Notes: generated from the sequence alone by a model not told the origin. Positions 13,100-22,592 are shown, counted from the stretch's first letter. The stretch: 64,000 nucleotides of DNA from Corynebacterium oculi (GCF_001412105.1 NZ_LKST01000002.1:310001-374000), one strand, 5' to 3'. Numbers and translations are program-made.

Positions 13100-14062
13100 A
13101 TGCCCACAAAACTTCGTGTCTCCTCCCAGGAGAACGTCCGCGCCTCCAAGAACTTCCTCGCAGCCTTTCTCCGCTCCCTCGCCCACCCCGAATGGATGCC
13201 CCAGGGCATCAACGACTGGGAAACGCCCCTCCATGAGGACCAGGTACCCGTAGTACTAGTTCACGGCACCTGGCTCAATAGCTATAACACGTGGTCAAGG
13301 ATCGCCCCGGAACTCGCCGCCGCAGGCCACCGGGTATTTTCCTTCAACTACGGGCGCGATACCTCCTGCCTCACCGGACGCCCCCGGGCCATCTACGGCA
13401 CCCAAGGAATCCGAGAGGCCCAGCCCGAGGTGGCGGCCTTCATCAACCGGGTTCTCGAACACACCGGCGCGCCCCAGGTAGACCTCCTAGCCCACTCCCA
13501 GGGCATGAGCCAGGCCCGCCTCTATCTCTCCGATTCCGGTGGCGCCAACCCCCAAGACCCCACTTTGAACCGCGTGCGCAAGGTCATCGCCATCACCCCG
13601 AGCCACCACGGCACCACCCTCTCCGGCCTCGGTTCCCTTGGCATGAAGGTAGAAAAGCGCTGGCCCAACCTGCGCATGGTCATCCAGAAAACGCTTGGCG
13701 ACGCCGCCTTGGATCAGCTCGTAGGCTCCGAGGCCATGAGCCACATCAACCGCATGGGAGACACCATGCCGGGGATCAGCTACACCACGCTCTGCACCCG
13801 CTTCGACGAGATCGTCACCCCCTGGCGCAACCAGTTCCTTGAGGAAGGCCCCGGCTCCACCGTGCGCAACGTGCTCGTTCAAGAAGGCGCGGTGCGTGAT
13901 TTCAGCGATCACCTCGCCATCTTGTACTCCCCCCGCGTCATCGACTTCATCCTGGAGGAATTAGACGTCACCGGGGAATACCGCACCACCAACCCGATCG
14001 TGCGCGGCACGGTGCTCCCCGGGTACGGCGCGCTGCCGCAGTGGAAACGACGTCGATCCTGA
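13100..14062 (+). CDS. Alpha/beta hydrolase, class 2 lipase-like
   Basis: A 320-aa alpha/beta hydrolase. VPVVLVHGTW contributes the HG oxyanion element and LLAHSQGM the nucleophile elbow (Ser of H-S-Q-G), with the closest resemblance to class 2 triacylglycerol lipases/esterases. A late Asp (FDEIVTPW) and His (FSDHLAILY) can complete the triad. No signal peptide is visible, so a cytoplasmic esterase is likely; the substrate is unknown. I prefer the ATG at 13100 (MPTKLRVSS) because TATGGT (13087-13092) lies exactly 7 nt before it, fitting a leaderless start. The ATG at 13088 would overlap that -10. Confidence 0.8.
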   Translation: MPTKLRVSSQENVRASKNFLAAFLRSLAHPEWMPQGINDWETPLHEDQVPVVLVHGTWLNSYNTWSRIAPELAAAGHRVFSFNYGRDTSCLTGRPRAIYGTQGIREAQPEVAAFINRVLEHTGAPQVDLLAHSQGMSQARLYLSDSGGANPQDPTLNRVRKVIAITPSHHGTTLSGLGSLGMKVEKRWPNLRMVIQKTLGDAALDQLVGSEAMSHINRMGDTMPGISYTTLCTRFDEIVTPWRNQFLEEGPGSTVRNVLVQEGAVRDFSDHLAILYSPRVIDFILEELDVTGEYRTTNPIVRGTVLPGYGALPQWKRRRS

Positions 14063-14074
14063 GCAAGGCGTGGA

Positions 14075-14184
14075 GTTTTCTTGCTCCACATCCCGCAAAT
14101 CCCCCATTCTCCGCCCCATTTCACCACGTTTTATCCCCTTGAACTGCGGAAACTTTTTCTTGCTCGTTTCTTGCTTCCGGTGGC
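14075..14184. repeat. 110-bp direct repeat, left copy
   Basis: Matches 15712-15821 over the same 110-bp length at roughly 80% identity. The last 41 bp (14144-14184) are identical to 15781-15821. It contains three TTTCTTGCT(C/T) units, one at the start and two at the end. It lies just upstream of the promoter of the AlbA_2 gene. Confidence 0.9.
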
Positions 14185-14187
14185 CGC

Positions 14188-14210
14188 GTACCTATACTTG
14201 GCTGAGGTAC
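14188..14210 (+). promoter_or_regulatory. -10 box within an inverted repeat before the AlbA_2 gene
   Basis: GTACCT (14188-14193) and AGGTAC (14205-14210) form a 6-bp inverted repeat around TATACT (14193-14198), a good -10 hexamer. This fits a promoter with an overlapping operator. Confidence 0.45.
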
Positions 14211-14226
14211 TCACCGAAGGAAGGAC

Positions 14227-15711
14227 ATGGCTATGGCTCAACCGGAACCTCATTCCGATACCGCATTGCTCCGGCGTGTGCAACGGTTTTTGGAACTCCC
14301 CGCCGAACAGCCGTGGTTGGAGTTTAAGGTCAATAGCCTCCACACAGGTCCCGACATCGCTAAATATGTCTCCGCCCTAGGTAACTCCGCCCGCCTCCAC
14401 GGAGAACCCGCTGGCTACCTTCTATGGGGAATCAGCGACTCCCGCGAACCCGTGGGGACTACCTTCAACTGGCAAACCGCCAAGGGTAAGGGCAACGAGG
14501 ATCTAGAACCCTGGCTCACCCGAGTCATTTCCCCCACTCCCAGTTTGGAGTTCTCGACCATCACGGTGGAGGGCAAACCCATCGTCCTCCTCCGCGTTGA
14601 AGCCCCCACACGTGCCCCCTACTCCTACGAAGGAAAACGCTGGTTCCGAGTAGGAAGCCATACAAAGGATCTTCTTAAATTCCCCGAAGCCGAGCAAGAA
14701 CTATGGCGCCAACTCAATCAGTTTTCCATCGAGGACGCCCCTGCCCTCACCAACCTCGCAAAATCGGACATTCTCGATTTTCTCAGCGCAGAAGCGTTCT
14801 TCCATAATCGGCCCGAGCTTCCCCACACCAGCGATGCCGATTTACCCGACATCATGCGCAGCGCCGGAGCGGTGAGCTATACCCATGAAGATGGCTGGTC
14901 CATTCCCACCTGGGCCGCGCTCATGTATGCCACCAAGCTATCGCGCTTTCCCCGCCTGGAACAGTTCATTCCCCGTGTTCTCCACTTTGAAGCCAGCACC
15001 CGCATCTCCTCCAAGCGACAATGGGAGTTCGATGAGGGCTTTGCCTCCAGCTTCGGAAAGGTCATGACCCTTTTTGAGACAATCCGACCAGGAGGCGAAT
15101 CCTTCGATCCCACAACTGGCCGAATAGTGCAGGTTCCCACCCTCCCCACCATCGCCTTCCGCGAGGTCTACGCCAATGCGCTCATGCATCAGGATTTAGA
15201 CCAAACCGGAAAGTTCCTCATGGTGGAGGTCTTTGCCGATAGGGTCGAGGTCACCAATCCGGGAACTCCCTTGATCTCCCCCAAGCGCTTCATCGACGCC
15301 CCCTCCACCACCCGCAATCCCAAGATCGGCACGGCCCTGCGCCAAGCCCAGTTCGTCGAACAGCGCGGCAGCGGATGGGACAAAGTAGTGCAGTCCCTGG
15401 AATCGGAGAAGTTCCCGCCTGCCCTGGTACGGGCAAACGGTTCCACCACGGTCTCCCTCAGCGCCTTTAGGCCCTTTGCGCTCCTATCTCAACAGGAACG
15501 CCAACAAGCCGTGTATCAACACGCCTGCCTGGCGTTCCTGGAGGGCAGGGTGGTCAATAATTCCTCTATTCGCGCCAGATTAGGGCTCAAGGATAGCCAA
15601 GCCTCGCAGGTATCCCGGCTCCTCAAGGAATGTATTGAGGAAGAACTCATCAAACCCCACGATCCCCACGCCGGGCCGCGTGCCATGCACTATATCCCCG
15701 CATGGGCATAG
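14227..15711 (+). CDS. AlbA_2 (Schlafen-type) domain ATP-binding protein with winged helix
   Basis: A 494-aa protein. The N-terminal AlbA_2 domain (WLEFKVN ... YVSALGNSARLHGEPAGYLLWGISD) is the divergent nucleic-acid-binding fold called Schlafen AlbA_2. The middle has the HATPase_c_4-like region (FREVYANALMHQD ... VEVFADRVEVTNPG ... GSGWDKVVQSLE) found in RecG-C-like proteins. The C-terminus is a winged helix (NSSIRARLGLKDSQASQVSRLLKECIEEELI). Such genes are accessory, often annotated as putative transcriptional regulators, and some lie in defence islands; the function here is unknown. The ATG has GAAGGAAGG just upstream. It is flanked by 110-bp direct repeats. Confidence 0.82.
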   Translation: MAMAQPEPHSDTALLRRVQRFLELPAEQPWLEFKVNSLHTGPDIAKYVSALGNSARLHGEPAGYLLWGISDSREPVGTTFNWQTAKGKGNEDLEPWLTRVISPTPSLEFSTITVEGKPIVLLRVEAPTRAPYSYEGKRWFRVGSHTKDLLKFPEAEQELWRQLNQFSIEDAPALTNLAKSDILDFLSAEAFFHNRPELPHTSDADLPDIMRSAGAVSYTHEDGWSIPTWAALMYATKLSRFPRLEQFIPRVLHFEASTRISSKRQWEFDEGFASSFGKVMTLFETIRPGGESFDPTTGRIVQVPTLPTIAFREVYANALMHQDLDQTGKFLMVEVFADRVEVTNPGTPLISPKRFIDAPSTTRNPKIGTALRQAQFVEQRGSGWDKVVQSLESEKFPPALVRANGSTTVSLSAFRPFALLSQQERQQAVYQHACLAFLEGRVVNNSSIRARLGLKDSQASQVSRLLKECIEEELIKPHDPHAGPRAMHYIPAWA

Positions 15712-15821
15712 GTTTTCTTGCTCCGCATCCCGCAAACCCCCCATTTTTCGCGCTGTTTTCCTCGATTTATCCCGCCTGACCTGCGGAAACTTTTTCTTGC
15801 TCGTTTCTTGCTTCCGGTGGC
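15712..15821. repeat. 110-bp direct repeat, right copy
   Basis: Starts on the base after the stop codon of the AlbA_2 gene and matches 14075-14184 (last 41 bp identical). Together the two copies bracket exactly one gene and its promoter. Confidence 0.9.
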
Positions 15822-15831
15822 ACTACGGGCA

Positions 15832-15868
15832 CGAAAAAGCCGCCCCCCGGTTACCGGGGAGCGGCTTC
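15832..15868 (-). terminator. Terminator after rplA
   Basis: On the minus strand AAGCCGCTCCCCGG-TAAC-CGGGGGGCGGCTTTTTCG: a long GC-rich stem with a TAAC loop and a T-tract, 11 nt after the rplA stop. Confidence 0.88.
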
Positions 15869-15878
15869 CTAGACCGGT

Positions 15879-16586
15879 TTATTCCGCGTCAAAGTTCTTC
15901 TGCACGGAGGGATCCACCGGTACGCCGGGGCCCATCGTGGAGGAGAGGGTGATCTTCTTCATGTAGATGCCCTTGGCGGAGGAGGGCTTGAGGCGGTTCA
16001 GCTCCTCCATAAGCGCGCCGTAGTTCTGCGCGAGCTGCTGCTCGGTGAAGGAGGCCTTACCGATCGCGGCGTGCAGGTTAGCGGCCTTGTCCACGCGGAA
16101 GGAGATCTTGCCGCCCTTGATTTCCTTGACGGCCTTGGCCACGTCGGTGGTCACGGTGCCGGTCTTGGGGTTCGGCATGAGGCCGCGGGGGCCGAGCACG
16201 CGGGCCACGCGGCCCACCTTGGCCATCTGATCCGGGGTGGCGATGGCGGCGTCGAAATCCGTCCAACCACCCTGGATGCGCTCGATGAGTTCTGCGGTGC
16301 CCACCACGTCCGCGCCCGCTTCCTCGGCGGCGGTGGCGTTGGGGCCCTCCGCGAACACCACCACGCGCACGGTCTTGCCGGTGCCGTTGGGCAGGCTCAC
16401 GGTACCGCGCACCAGTTGGTCGGCCTTGCGCGGGTCTACGCCCAGGCGCACGGCCACGTCCACGGTGGCGTCGAAGTTCTTGGAGGAGGTCTCCTTGACC
16501 AGCTTGGCGGCCTGGAGGGGGCTGTACAGGTGGCTCTGATCCACGGCCTCGGCGGCGGCGCGGAAGGCCTTAGACTTCTTGCTCAT
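15879..16586 (-). CDS. rplA: 50S ribosomal protein L1
   Basis: A 235-aa L1-stalk protein; it helps release deacylated tRNA and, as in other bacteria, may bind its own mRNA to repress rplKA. Signature segments: [21 protein letters not shown] and [16 protein letters not shown]. It starts 69 nt after rplK. Confidence 0.97.
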   Translation of the reverse strand: MSKKSKAFRAAAEAVDQSHLYSPLQAAKLVKETSSKNFDATVDVAVRLGVDPRKADQLVRGTVSLPNGTGKTVRVVVFAEGPNATAAEEAGADVVGTAELIERIQGGWTDFDAAIATPDQMAKVGRVARVLGPRGLMPNPKTGTVTTDVAKAVKEIKGGKISFRVDKAANLHAAIGKASFTEQQLAQNYGALMEELNRLKPSSAKGIYMKKITLSSTMGPGVPVDPSVQKNFDAE

Positions 16587-16655
16587 AGTAGAGATCCTTC
16601 AATAAAAATCTTGTGGTCCAGCGGGCCGGAGCTGGCCCTACCACATTGGGGAAAA

Positions 16656-17087
16656 TTAGTCCTCGACGGTGATGCCCATGGAGCGGGCGGTACCGGCGAT
16701 GATCTTGGCGGCGGCGTCGATATCGCGGGCGTTGAGATCCGGCTTCTTCTGCTCGGCGATCTCCTTGACCTGCGCCATCGTCACGGAACCCACCTTGTTG
16801 GTGTGCGGCACACCGGAACCCTTCTGCAAGCCAGCGGCCTTGAGCAGCAGCTTGGCGGCCGGAGGGGTCTTGAGCTTGAAATCAAAGCTGCGATCCTCGT
16901 ACACGGTGATCTCCACGGGGATCACGTTGCCGCGCTGGCTCTCCGTGGCGGCGTTGTACGCCTTGCAGAACTCCATGATGTTCACGCCGTGCGCACCCAG
17001 GGCGGGGCCCACGGGCGGGGCCGGGTTAGCGGCACCGGCCTCGATCTGGAGCTTGATAAAGCCGGTGACCTTCTTCTTCTTTGCCAT
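16656..17087 (-). CDS. rplK: 50S ribosomal protein L11
   Basis: A 143-aa protein of the GTPase-associated centre. It has the N-terminal [20 protein letters not shown], the thiostrepton/factor-binding face, and a C-terminal rRNA-binding domain ([20 protein letters not shown], ending [10 protein letters not shown]). First gene of rplK-rplA, about 210 bp after nusG. Confidence 0.97.
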   Translation of the reverse strand: MAKKKKVTGFIKLQIEAGAANPAPPVGPALGAHGVNIMEFCKAYNAATESQRGNVIPVEITVYEDRSFDFKLKTPPAAKLLLKAAGLQKGSGVPHTNKVGSVTMAQVKEIAEQKKPDLNARDIDAAAKIIAGTARSMGITVED

Positions 17088-17252
17088 CGCACACTCTCTT
17101 TCCTAGGTACCGGCGGGGGCGCTCGACGGCCGCACCGTTCCCGCCGTCCGGATGCCGGGCCCCGCTCGCAGCGTGATGCTGTTTCTCCGCGTAACCCGGC
17201 CACCGGGGATGAATACGTTTTCTGCGCGCGTAAAACACACGCGGAAAAGCAG

Positions 17253-17279
17253 TGTACCTGGGCCATAGGCCCAGGTACA
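17253..17279 (-). terminator. Strong hairpin between nusG and rplK
   Basis: Perfect 12-bp stem TGTACCTGGGCC / GGCCCAGGTACA with a 3-nt loop, 21 nt after the nusG stop. The following sequence has only CTGCTTTT, so termination may be partial, or this may be an mRNA processing or stability hairpin ahead of rplKA. Confidence 0.55.
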
Positions 17280-17299
17280 AATGCCTCCAAGCGTCAGTC

Positions 17300-18157
17300 T
17301 TAGATGATCTTTTCCACCTGATCCGCCGTGAGTTCCACCGGGGTCTCGCGGCCAAAGATGGACACCAGGGCCTGCAACTTGCCCGTCTCATAGTCAATGT
17401 CGGAGATGGTGGCGGACACGGAGGCCAGGGCTCCGGTGAGGATCGTCACAGCCTCGCCCACCTCGAAGTCGATCTGCTGCTTTGGCGCGGCCTTCTCCTC
17501 CGGCATGGCCACAACCTGCTCCACCTCGTTCTCGGCGGACTTCTGCTCGCCCTCCACCGCGGCGCGCGGCATGAGGAACTTGGCCACGTCGCGGTGGCGC
17601 ACCGGGGTGGCGTTGCCCTCGTTGCCCACAAAGCTGGTCACGCCGGGGGTTTCGCGCACCACGGACCACGCGCGGTCATTGATGTCCATACGCACCAGCA
17701 CGTAGCCCGGCAGCAGCTTGCGCTTGACCATCTTGCGCTTGCCGTCACGCAGCTCGATGGCCTGCTCCACGGGCACCACCACGTCATAGATGGAATCCTC
17801 CACCTCCAGGGTCTGCGCGCGCATATCCAGGTTGGTCTTGACCTTGTTCTCATACCCGGAATAGCACTGAATGATGTACCACTGACCCGGCTTCTTCTTC
17901 AGGTCACGGGTGAACTCGCGCAGGCGGCGGCGGTACTCGGCGTCGGAGGCGTCCTCCTCGGTCTCCACGGCACCAGCGGCAGCCCCGGCCTCCCCACTCT
18001 CCTGGGGCTGGCTATCGGCACTGCCCTCAGCCGCAGCGGCCGGGCTTTCCTCGGCCTTACCCACACCCTCGGCTTCCACGGAGTCCTGGATCGCCTCCCG
18101 AGCCGCGGCAAATAGGGGGGATTCGGAATCGTTCTGAGAGGTGTAATCCTCGCTCAT
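17300..18157 (-). CDS. nusG: Transcription termination/antitermination protein NusG
   Basis: A 285-aa protein. A long acidic, Ala/Glu-rich N-terminal extension of about 80 residues, usual in actinobacteria, precedes the NGN domain ([23 protein letters not shown] ... [24 protein letters not shown]). A C-terminal KOW domain ([21 protein letters not shown]) follows. An acidic insert lies between NGN and KOW. ATG at 18157 with AGGAG about 8 nt upstream. A TAGAAT -10 candidate lies on the minus strand at 18227-18222. Confidence 0.96.
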   Translation of the reverse strand: MSEDYTSQNDSESPLFAAAREAIQDSVEAEGVGKAEESPAAAAEGSADSQPQESGEAGAAAGAVETEEDASDAEYRRRLREFTRDLKKKPGQWYIIQCYSGYENKVKTNLDMRAQTLEVEDSIYDVVVPVEQAIELRDGKRKMVKRKLLPGYVLVRMDINDRAWSVVRETPGVTSFVGNEGNATPVRHRDVAKFLMPRAAVEGEQKSAENEVEQVVAMPEEKAAPKQQIDFEVGEAVTILTGALASVSATISDIDYETGKLQALVSIFGRETPVELTADQVEKII

Positions 18158-18315
18158 CGTGTGCTCCTGGGGTCTAGTTCTTTAGGGCCAATGATTGCCA
18201 TATGCGGACAACGCGGTGCCTATTCTAGCCCGCCTCGCCTTACCCCAGGCCCGCGCGAGCGGTGGGAGAAGGCCGAGCGGCCAAGGGCGACACCACGGTC
18301 AGCCACAGCCAAAGA

Positions 18316-18349
18316 ATTATCCCGCCACCCAGGCGGGCGGCGGGATAAT
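18316..18349 (-). terminator. Terminator after secE
   Basis: Perfect 11-bp arms ATTATCCCGCC (18316-18326) and GGCGGGATAAT (18339-18349). On the minus strand the hairpin is preceded by a T-run and followed by TCTTTGG. It lies 27 nt after the secE stop and separates secE from nusG. Confidence 0.65.
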
Positions 18350-18376
18350 AAAAATCAATGTATGAATAGAATTCTA

Positions 18377-18700
18377 CTACGGGGCCAGCACCTTCTCAAC
18401 TCCCATGCCCACCAGGAAGTCCACTCCGGAGACCAGGGCGGTGAGCACGATGAGGAAGGCGAACACCACGAGGGTGTAGGTAACCATCTGGGAGGCGGTG
18501 GGCCAGATGACCTTCTTGATCTCCGCCCCCACCTCGGGCAGGAAACGCAGCGGGCCGCCACCCGGCTTGGTGTCCTCGGTGGATTGGGGTGCGGATTTTT
18601 GAGCCTCGTAGGAGGACGTCGTGGTGGTGCTTGCACCTGTGCGCTGACGCTTACCTGTGGGCCGAGCGGCCTCCGACTGGTTTGCGCGATCCTCGCTCAC
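18377..18700 (-). CDS. secE: Preprotein translocase subunit SecE
   Basis: A 107-aa single-span subunit of the SecYEG channel. A hydrophilic N-terminal tail leads into the conserved amphipathic element (FLPEVGAEIKKVIWPTASQMVTYTLVV), whose K-V-x-W-P core contacts SecY, and one transmembrane helix (VFAFLIVLTALVSGVDFLVGMGV). I chose the GTG at 18700 because AAGGAG is 4 nt upstream. Longer frames run into the tRNA gene. Confidence 0.93.
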   Translation of the reverse strand: MSEDRANQSEAARPTGKRQRTGASTTTTSSYEAQKSAPQSTEDTKPGGGPLRFLPEVGAEIKKVIWPTASQMVTYTLVVFAFLIVLTALVSGVDFLVGMGVEKVLAP

Positions 18701-18728
18701 AGCACTCCTTAGAGTTGGAAAGTAATGG

Positions 18729-18801
18729 CAGGGGCGACAGGACTCGAACCTGCAACCTACGGTTTTGGAGACCGTTGCGCTACCAATTGCGCCACGCCCC
18801 T
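18729..18801 (-). tRNA. tRNA-Trp (CCA anticodon)
   Basis: 73-nt cloverleaf beginning AGGGGCGTGGCGC, with CTCCAAA in the anticodon loop and GGTTCGAGTCC in the T arm. The 3' CCA is encoded (18728-18726). It stands just upstream of secE, the usual actinobacterial order. Confidence 0.95.
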
Positions 18802-18922
18802 TTGTTCTCACCGCTCGCGCGGCAGGAACTACCCTACCAGAGGCGGCCAACCCGGCGAGGGGCGGGTGCCTCCTGGATCTAGAACGAAAGCCAGGCGCAG
18901 GGCCCGGCCTTTTCCGTTCCAG

Positions 18923-18994
18923 TAGCGATGGCGAGAATTGAACTCGCGACACAGCGATTATGAGTCGCTTGCTCTACCACTGAGCTACACCGCC
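18923..18994 (-). tRNA. tRNA-Met (CAT anticodon)
   Basis: Starts GGCGGTGTAGCTCAGTGG; anticodon loop CTCATAA; T arm GAGTTCAATTC. The acceptor stem closes with a G-U first pair. CCA is not encoded. The features fit elongator rather than initiator tRNA. Confidence 0.92.
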
Positions 18995-19036
18995 GCGTGC
19001 ACTTTCCGCACCAGGCGGTGCCGAAAAGAACAACAG

Positions 19037-19109
19037 AGCCCCCTAACAGAATCGAACTGTTGACCTTTTCCTTACCATGGAAACGCTCTGCCGACTGAGC
19101 TAAGGGGGC
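19037..19109 (-). tRNA. tRNA-Thr (GGT anticodon)
   Basis: Starts GCCCCCTTAGCTCAGTCGG; anticodon loop ATGGTAA; acceptor pair GCCCCCT/AGGGGGC; T arm CAGTTCGATTCTG. CCA is not encoded. Confidence 0.95.
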
Positions 19110-19287
19110 GCGCTACATCTTTGCAGCCTGGAACCCACAAGAAGTTCCCACCCGCTCCGTTGAAGCCTCACAAAGATTAACCCGCTACCCTCACCAACCA
19201 CAAATCCGCAGCGCACAATGGTTTTTCCCAGCCAATCCCCTCACCCGAGACACACGCTTTGAGTTAACCCACAGAGACCACGGGGCG

Positions 19288-19336
19288 CACAAAAAGCGCC
19301 GCCGCCCACCCCACGAGGGGATGAGCGACGGCGCTC
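19288..19336 (-). terminator. Terminator-like hairpin just downstream of tRNA-Tyr
   Basis: On the minus strand GCGCCGTCGC ... GCGGCGGCGC forms a GC-rich stem followed by TTTTTGTG, a few bases past the 3' end of tRNA-Tyr. The remaining sequence between tRNA-Tyr and tRNA-Thr holds no gene that I can see. Confidence 0.75.
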
Positions 19337-19341
19337 GATGG

Positions 19342-19423
19342 TGCCAGGTAGAAGATTCGAACTTCTGAAGGCAATGCCGGCGGATTTACAGTCCGCTCCC
19401 TTTGGCCGCTCGGGCAACCTGGC
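19342..19423 (-). tRNA. tRNA-Tyr (GTA anticodon)
   Basis: 82-nt class II tRNA with a long variable arm. Acceptor pair GCCAGGT/ACCTGGC, anticodon loop CTGTAAA, T arm AAGTTCGAATCTT. The 3' CCA is encoded (19341-19339). Confidence 0.95.
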
Positions 19424-19523
19424 AAACCACACCATGCGGTGCGGGAAATACTTTACTATGCCGTCACCCTACCCAGGCAAATCGGCTGGTCATAGGGAGC
19501 GCGGGGCCACGGTGGAACCCGAG

Positions 19524-20546
19524 TTAACCCAGGCGCTCGGCGGTGTAGCGCACCAAGGCATCCAGGGCTCGGGTGGCCGGGGCCTCCGGCAGCACCTCCA
19601 GGTGACGCCGGGCGCGCTGCGCCCACACGGCGGCGTCGGCAGCCGCCCGAGCCCGCCCACCGGAACGTTCCAGCAGATCCAGCGCCTCGTGCAGCGTCTC
19701 CTCCGAGGTCACCGGCCCGGTGAGGAGCGCGCGCAGGCGCTCACCCACCTCGCCCTCCTCACCGAGCGCGTAGAGCACCGGGAGCGTGAACACCCCCTCG
19801 CGCAGGTCGGTACCGCGCGTCTTTCCCGATTCCTCGGGCGTGGAAAAGAGGTCGATGATGTCATCGACGATCTGGAAAACCATGCCGATGGCATGTCCGT
19901 ACCCCCGCAGCGCCTGCACGTATTCCGCGCGCGCGCCGCCGTGCAGGGCACCAAGGTAGCCTGCGGAGGCGATCAGCACGCCGGTTTTCTCCTCGATCAC
20001 CCGGGTGTAATGCGCGATGGGATCGCCGCCCTGCGCACCCACGGTCTCCCTCATCTGGCCGGTGACCAGGGTGCCAAAGGTCTCCGCAAAGTGCTTGACC
20101 GTGTTCGTCCCCAGCTCCGCCATGATCCCGGAGGCCTGAGCCAGCAGATGATCCCCGGCCAGGATCGCCACGGAATTACCCCAGCGCGCGTTGGCGGATT
20201 CCACCCCGCGGCGTCGAGAGGCCTCATCCATCACATCGTCGTGGTACAGCGTGGCCAGGTGTGTCATCTCCACCACGGCGGCGGCGCGCACCACGTCCTC
20301 GCACATGGGTTTGTCCCCGTACTCCGAGGCCAGGAGGGCAAACATGGGGCGGAAGCGCTTACCTCCCGCGCGCACCAGGTGCATGACCTTGTCCTGGAGG
20401 ATCTCATCGCCCTGGCTCAGGTGCGCATACAGCGTCTCTTCCACCATGCTCAGCCCGCGCCCCACGCGCTCATTAAGGGCCTCATCTCCGAGGTTTAGCG
20501 ATCCCGCTACCACCCCAGGCGTTGCCGCCTCGCGCCCATTGGTCAT
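19524..20546 (-). CDS. Polyprenyl diphosphate synthase (menaquinone side chain)
   Basis: A 340-aa trans-isoprenyl diphosphate synthase that condenses isopentenyl units onto an allylic diphosphate. The first Asp-rich motif is LYHDDVMDEASRRRG (DDxxD) and the second is FQIVDDIIDLF (DDxxD). Position beside menG, menD and a geranylgeranyl-reductase-like gene points to the menaquinone side chain (IspB/HepT-like). Chain length cannot be read safely from sequence. ATG at 20546; GAGG lies about 11 nt upstream. It is divergent from the reductase gene with 118 bp between. Confidence 0.88.
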   Translation of the reverse strand: MTNGREAATPGVVAGSLNLGDEALNERVGRGLSMVEETLYAHLSQGDEILQDKVMHLVRAGGKRFRPMFALLASEYGDKPMCEDVVRAAAVVEMTHLATLYHDDVMDEASRRRGVESANARWGNSVAILAGDHLLAQASGIMAELGTNTVKHFAETFGTLVTGQMRETVGAQGGDPIAHYTRVIEEKTGVLIASAGYLGALHGGARAEYVQALRGYGHAIGMVFQIVDDIIDLFSTPEESGKTRGTDLREGVFTLPVLYALGEEGEVGERLRALLTGPVTSEETLHEALDLLERSGGRARAAADAAVWAQRARRHLEVLPEAPATRALDALVRYTAERLG

Positions 20547-20664
20547 GTCTTTGGTGTCCTCGCAGGTGATTTGTATCTCCGGGCCAGGTGGCTCCCATCC
20601 TGGAGAGTAACGTTAGCTCGGACTCAACCGTAGCGGAATCACCCCCACAGATACACTCCGGGGT

Positions 20665-21906
20665 GTGAGTTCCCCTCTTTCCCCCTACCTCCTTATCATC
20701 GGCGCGGGCCCCGCTGGTTCCGCCGCAGCCACCTGGGCCGCCGCCCGCGGCTTCGAGGTGCTGCTTATCGACGCCGCCGCCTTCCCCCGCGATAAAACCT
20801 GCGGCGACGGCCTCACCCCCCGCGCCATTCGGCAACTCGACCGCCTGGGGCTCGCCACGGACATCCTCGATCATTACAGCAACAGGGGCCTCAAGCTCCA
20901 CGGCTTCGGCGGCTCCGTCACCGCCCCCTGGCCGCGCAGCGCCTTCGGCTCGGTGGGATCGGCCATGCCCCGAACCGACCTCGATCATCTGCTGCTGCAC
21001 ACCGCGCGGCGCGCCGGAGCCACCGTGTGGCAGCACGCCCAGGCCCTGCGCCCAGAGTTCTCCGGGGATCGGCTCTCCGCCGTGGTGGTACGCCACGAGG
21101 GGGAGGAAAAGCGGATTCGGCCCACCTCCGTGCTGGTGGCGGACGGCGTGCGCTCCCCCTTTGGCAAGCAGCTAGGCCGCACCTGGCACCAGGAGGAGGT
21201 GTACGGCATCGCGGCACGCTCCTACTGCCGCACCCCGCGCCACCGGGAACCCTGGATTCATTCGCACCTGGAACTCCGCGACGCCCAGGGCACCGCGCAA
21301 CCCGGCTACGGCTGGATCTTCCCCCTGGGAAACGGGGAGGTCAACCTCGGCTGCGGCGCGCTGTCCACCACCACCCGGCGCGCCAAGGTCAACACCAAGA
21401 AGCTGCTGGAGCACTACGCCCGGCAGCACCGAGAGGAATGGGAACTCGACGAGCCTCGCCGCGTCACCTCCGCCCTGCTTCCGATGGGCGGGGCCGTGAG
21501 CACCGTGGCCGGACGCAACTGGATGCTGCTTGGCGACGCCGCCGCCTGCGTCAATCCCCTCAACGGCGAGGGGATTGACTACGCCCTAGAGACCGCAGAA
21601 CTAGCGATCTCCCTGGTCAGCGCCTCCGACTATCGCCGCGCCTGGCCGGAGACGCTGCGCTCCCATTATGGCGATGCCTTCGCCCTGGCCAGGGCCGCCG
21701 CCAGGCTGCTCACCTATCCCCGCCTGCTGCCCGCCGTGGGGCCGCTGGCGTTGCGCGGCCCCCTGGGAGCACGCCTCATGCCCGCCGCGGCGCGCCTGAT
21801 GGGCAACCTCGTGACCGAGGAGGATCGCGATCTCATCGCCCGCACGTGGCGTGGGGCCGGGTGGGGTGCCTCGCGCTGGCCACGGCGGCGCCCGCTATGG
21901 GATTAA
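20665..21906 (+). CDS. Geranylgeranyl reductase family FAD enzyme (MenJ-like)
   Basis: A 413-aa flavoprotein. The N-terminal FAD-binding fold is [21 protein letters not shown], followed by the family motif [15 protein letters not shown]; the second FAD motif is [22 protein letters not shown]. Mycobacterial MenJ of this family saturates one isoprene unit of menaquinone, and the location in a men cluster fits that role. GTG start at 20665 with no ribosome site; TACACT (20652-20657) ends 7 nt before it, so leaderless. Its stop overlaps the convergent menG stop by 4 nt. Confidence 0.85.
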   Translation: MSSPLSPYLLIIGAGPAGSAAATWAAARGFEVLLIDAAAFPRDKTCGDGLTPRAIRQLDRLGLATDILDHYSNRGLKLHGFGGSVTAPWPRSAFGSVGSAMPRTDLDHLLLHTARRAGATVWQHAQALRPEFSGDRLSAVVVRHEGEEKRIRPTSVLVADGVRSPFGKQLGRTWHQEEVYGIAARSYCRTPRHREPWIHSHLELRDAQGTAQPGYGWIFPLGNGEVNLGCGALSTTTRRAKVNTKKLLEHYARQHREEWELDEPRRVTSALLPMGGAVSTVAGRNWMLLGDAAACVNPLNGEGIDYALETAELAISLVSASDYRRAWPETLRSHYGDAFALARAAARLLTYPRLLPAVGPLALRGPLGARLMPAAARLMGNLVTEEDRDLIARTWRGAGWGASRWPRRRPLWD

Positions 21907-22592
21907 GCGGGCTTGATGGCGGAGTGCATGGCCACGATGCCCAGCGTGAGGTTCTGCCAGCCGCACTCCTGCCAGCCATTAGCGTTAATCTCCCTGGCTA
22001 GGCCCTCCTGATCCGGCCAGGCGCGAATCGAGTCCGCCAGGTACTCATAGGCCTCCGGGTTGGAGGACACCACCCGAGCCACCGCCGGAAGAAGCCGCAT
22101 GAGGTATTCCTTGTACACCGTGCCAAATACCGGCACCACGGGGGTGGAAAACTCACTGACCGTAAGCCGCCCGCCGGGCCGGGTTACCCTGGCCATCTCG
22201 CGCAACCCGGCGCGGAAGTCATGGATATTGCGCAGCCCATAGGAGATGGTCACCGCGTCAAAGGTGTTGTCCGCAAAGGGTAGGTTCATGGCGTCCCCCA
22301 CCACCTTGGGCACCGGGCGGTGTGCGCCTGCGGCCAGCATTCCCTGGGAAAAATCACAGGCCACGCACCACGCCCCGGACTTGGCCAGCTCCACCGTGGA
22401 CACGGCCGTCCCCGCCGCGAGGTCTAACACCTTCTCCCCAGGCCGGAGGGCAAGGCGCTGCCGGGTTTTTTGCCGCCACCGGCGGTCTTGTCCAAAGGAC
22501 AAGACCGTGTTGGTGAGGTCGTAATTCTTACCCACGTCGTCGAACATCGCGGCGACGTCCAGGGGCTTTTTATCCAGTGATGCCTTAGCCAC
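21903..22592 (-). CDS. menG: Demethylmenaquinone methyltransferase
   Basis: A 229-aa class I SAM methyltransferase (UbiE/MenG) performing the last step of menaquinone synthesis. Motifs: [25 protein letters not shown] at the start, SAM-binding [16 protein letters not shown], and [10 protein letters not shown](H)-type [13 protein letters not shown]. It follows the GT4 gene on the same strand after 11 nt. Confidence 0.95.
   Translation of the reverse strand: MAKASLDKKPLDVAAMFDDVGKNYDLTNTVLSFGQDRRWRQKTRQRLALRPGEKVLDLAAGTAVSTVELAKSGAWCVACDFSQGMLAAGAHRPVPKVVGDAMNLPFADNTFDAVTISYGLRNIHDFRAGLREMARVTRPGGRLTVSEFSTPVVPVFGTVYKEYLMRLLPAVARVVSSNPEAYEYLADSIRAWPDQEGLAREINANGWQECGWQNLTLGIVAMHSAIKPA

Noticed and set aside
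18589..18882. Open frame over tRNA-Trp giving GDRTRTCNLRFWRPLRYQL
   Set aside because: This is the well-known spurious peptide from translating a tRNA gene on the wrong strand; the tRNA explains the sequence.
19338..20498. Long plus-strand frame beginning in tRNA-Tyr (GRRFELLKAMPADLQSAPFG)
   Set aside because: Another classic tRNA-derived false ORF running antisense to the polyprenyl synthase gene.
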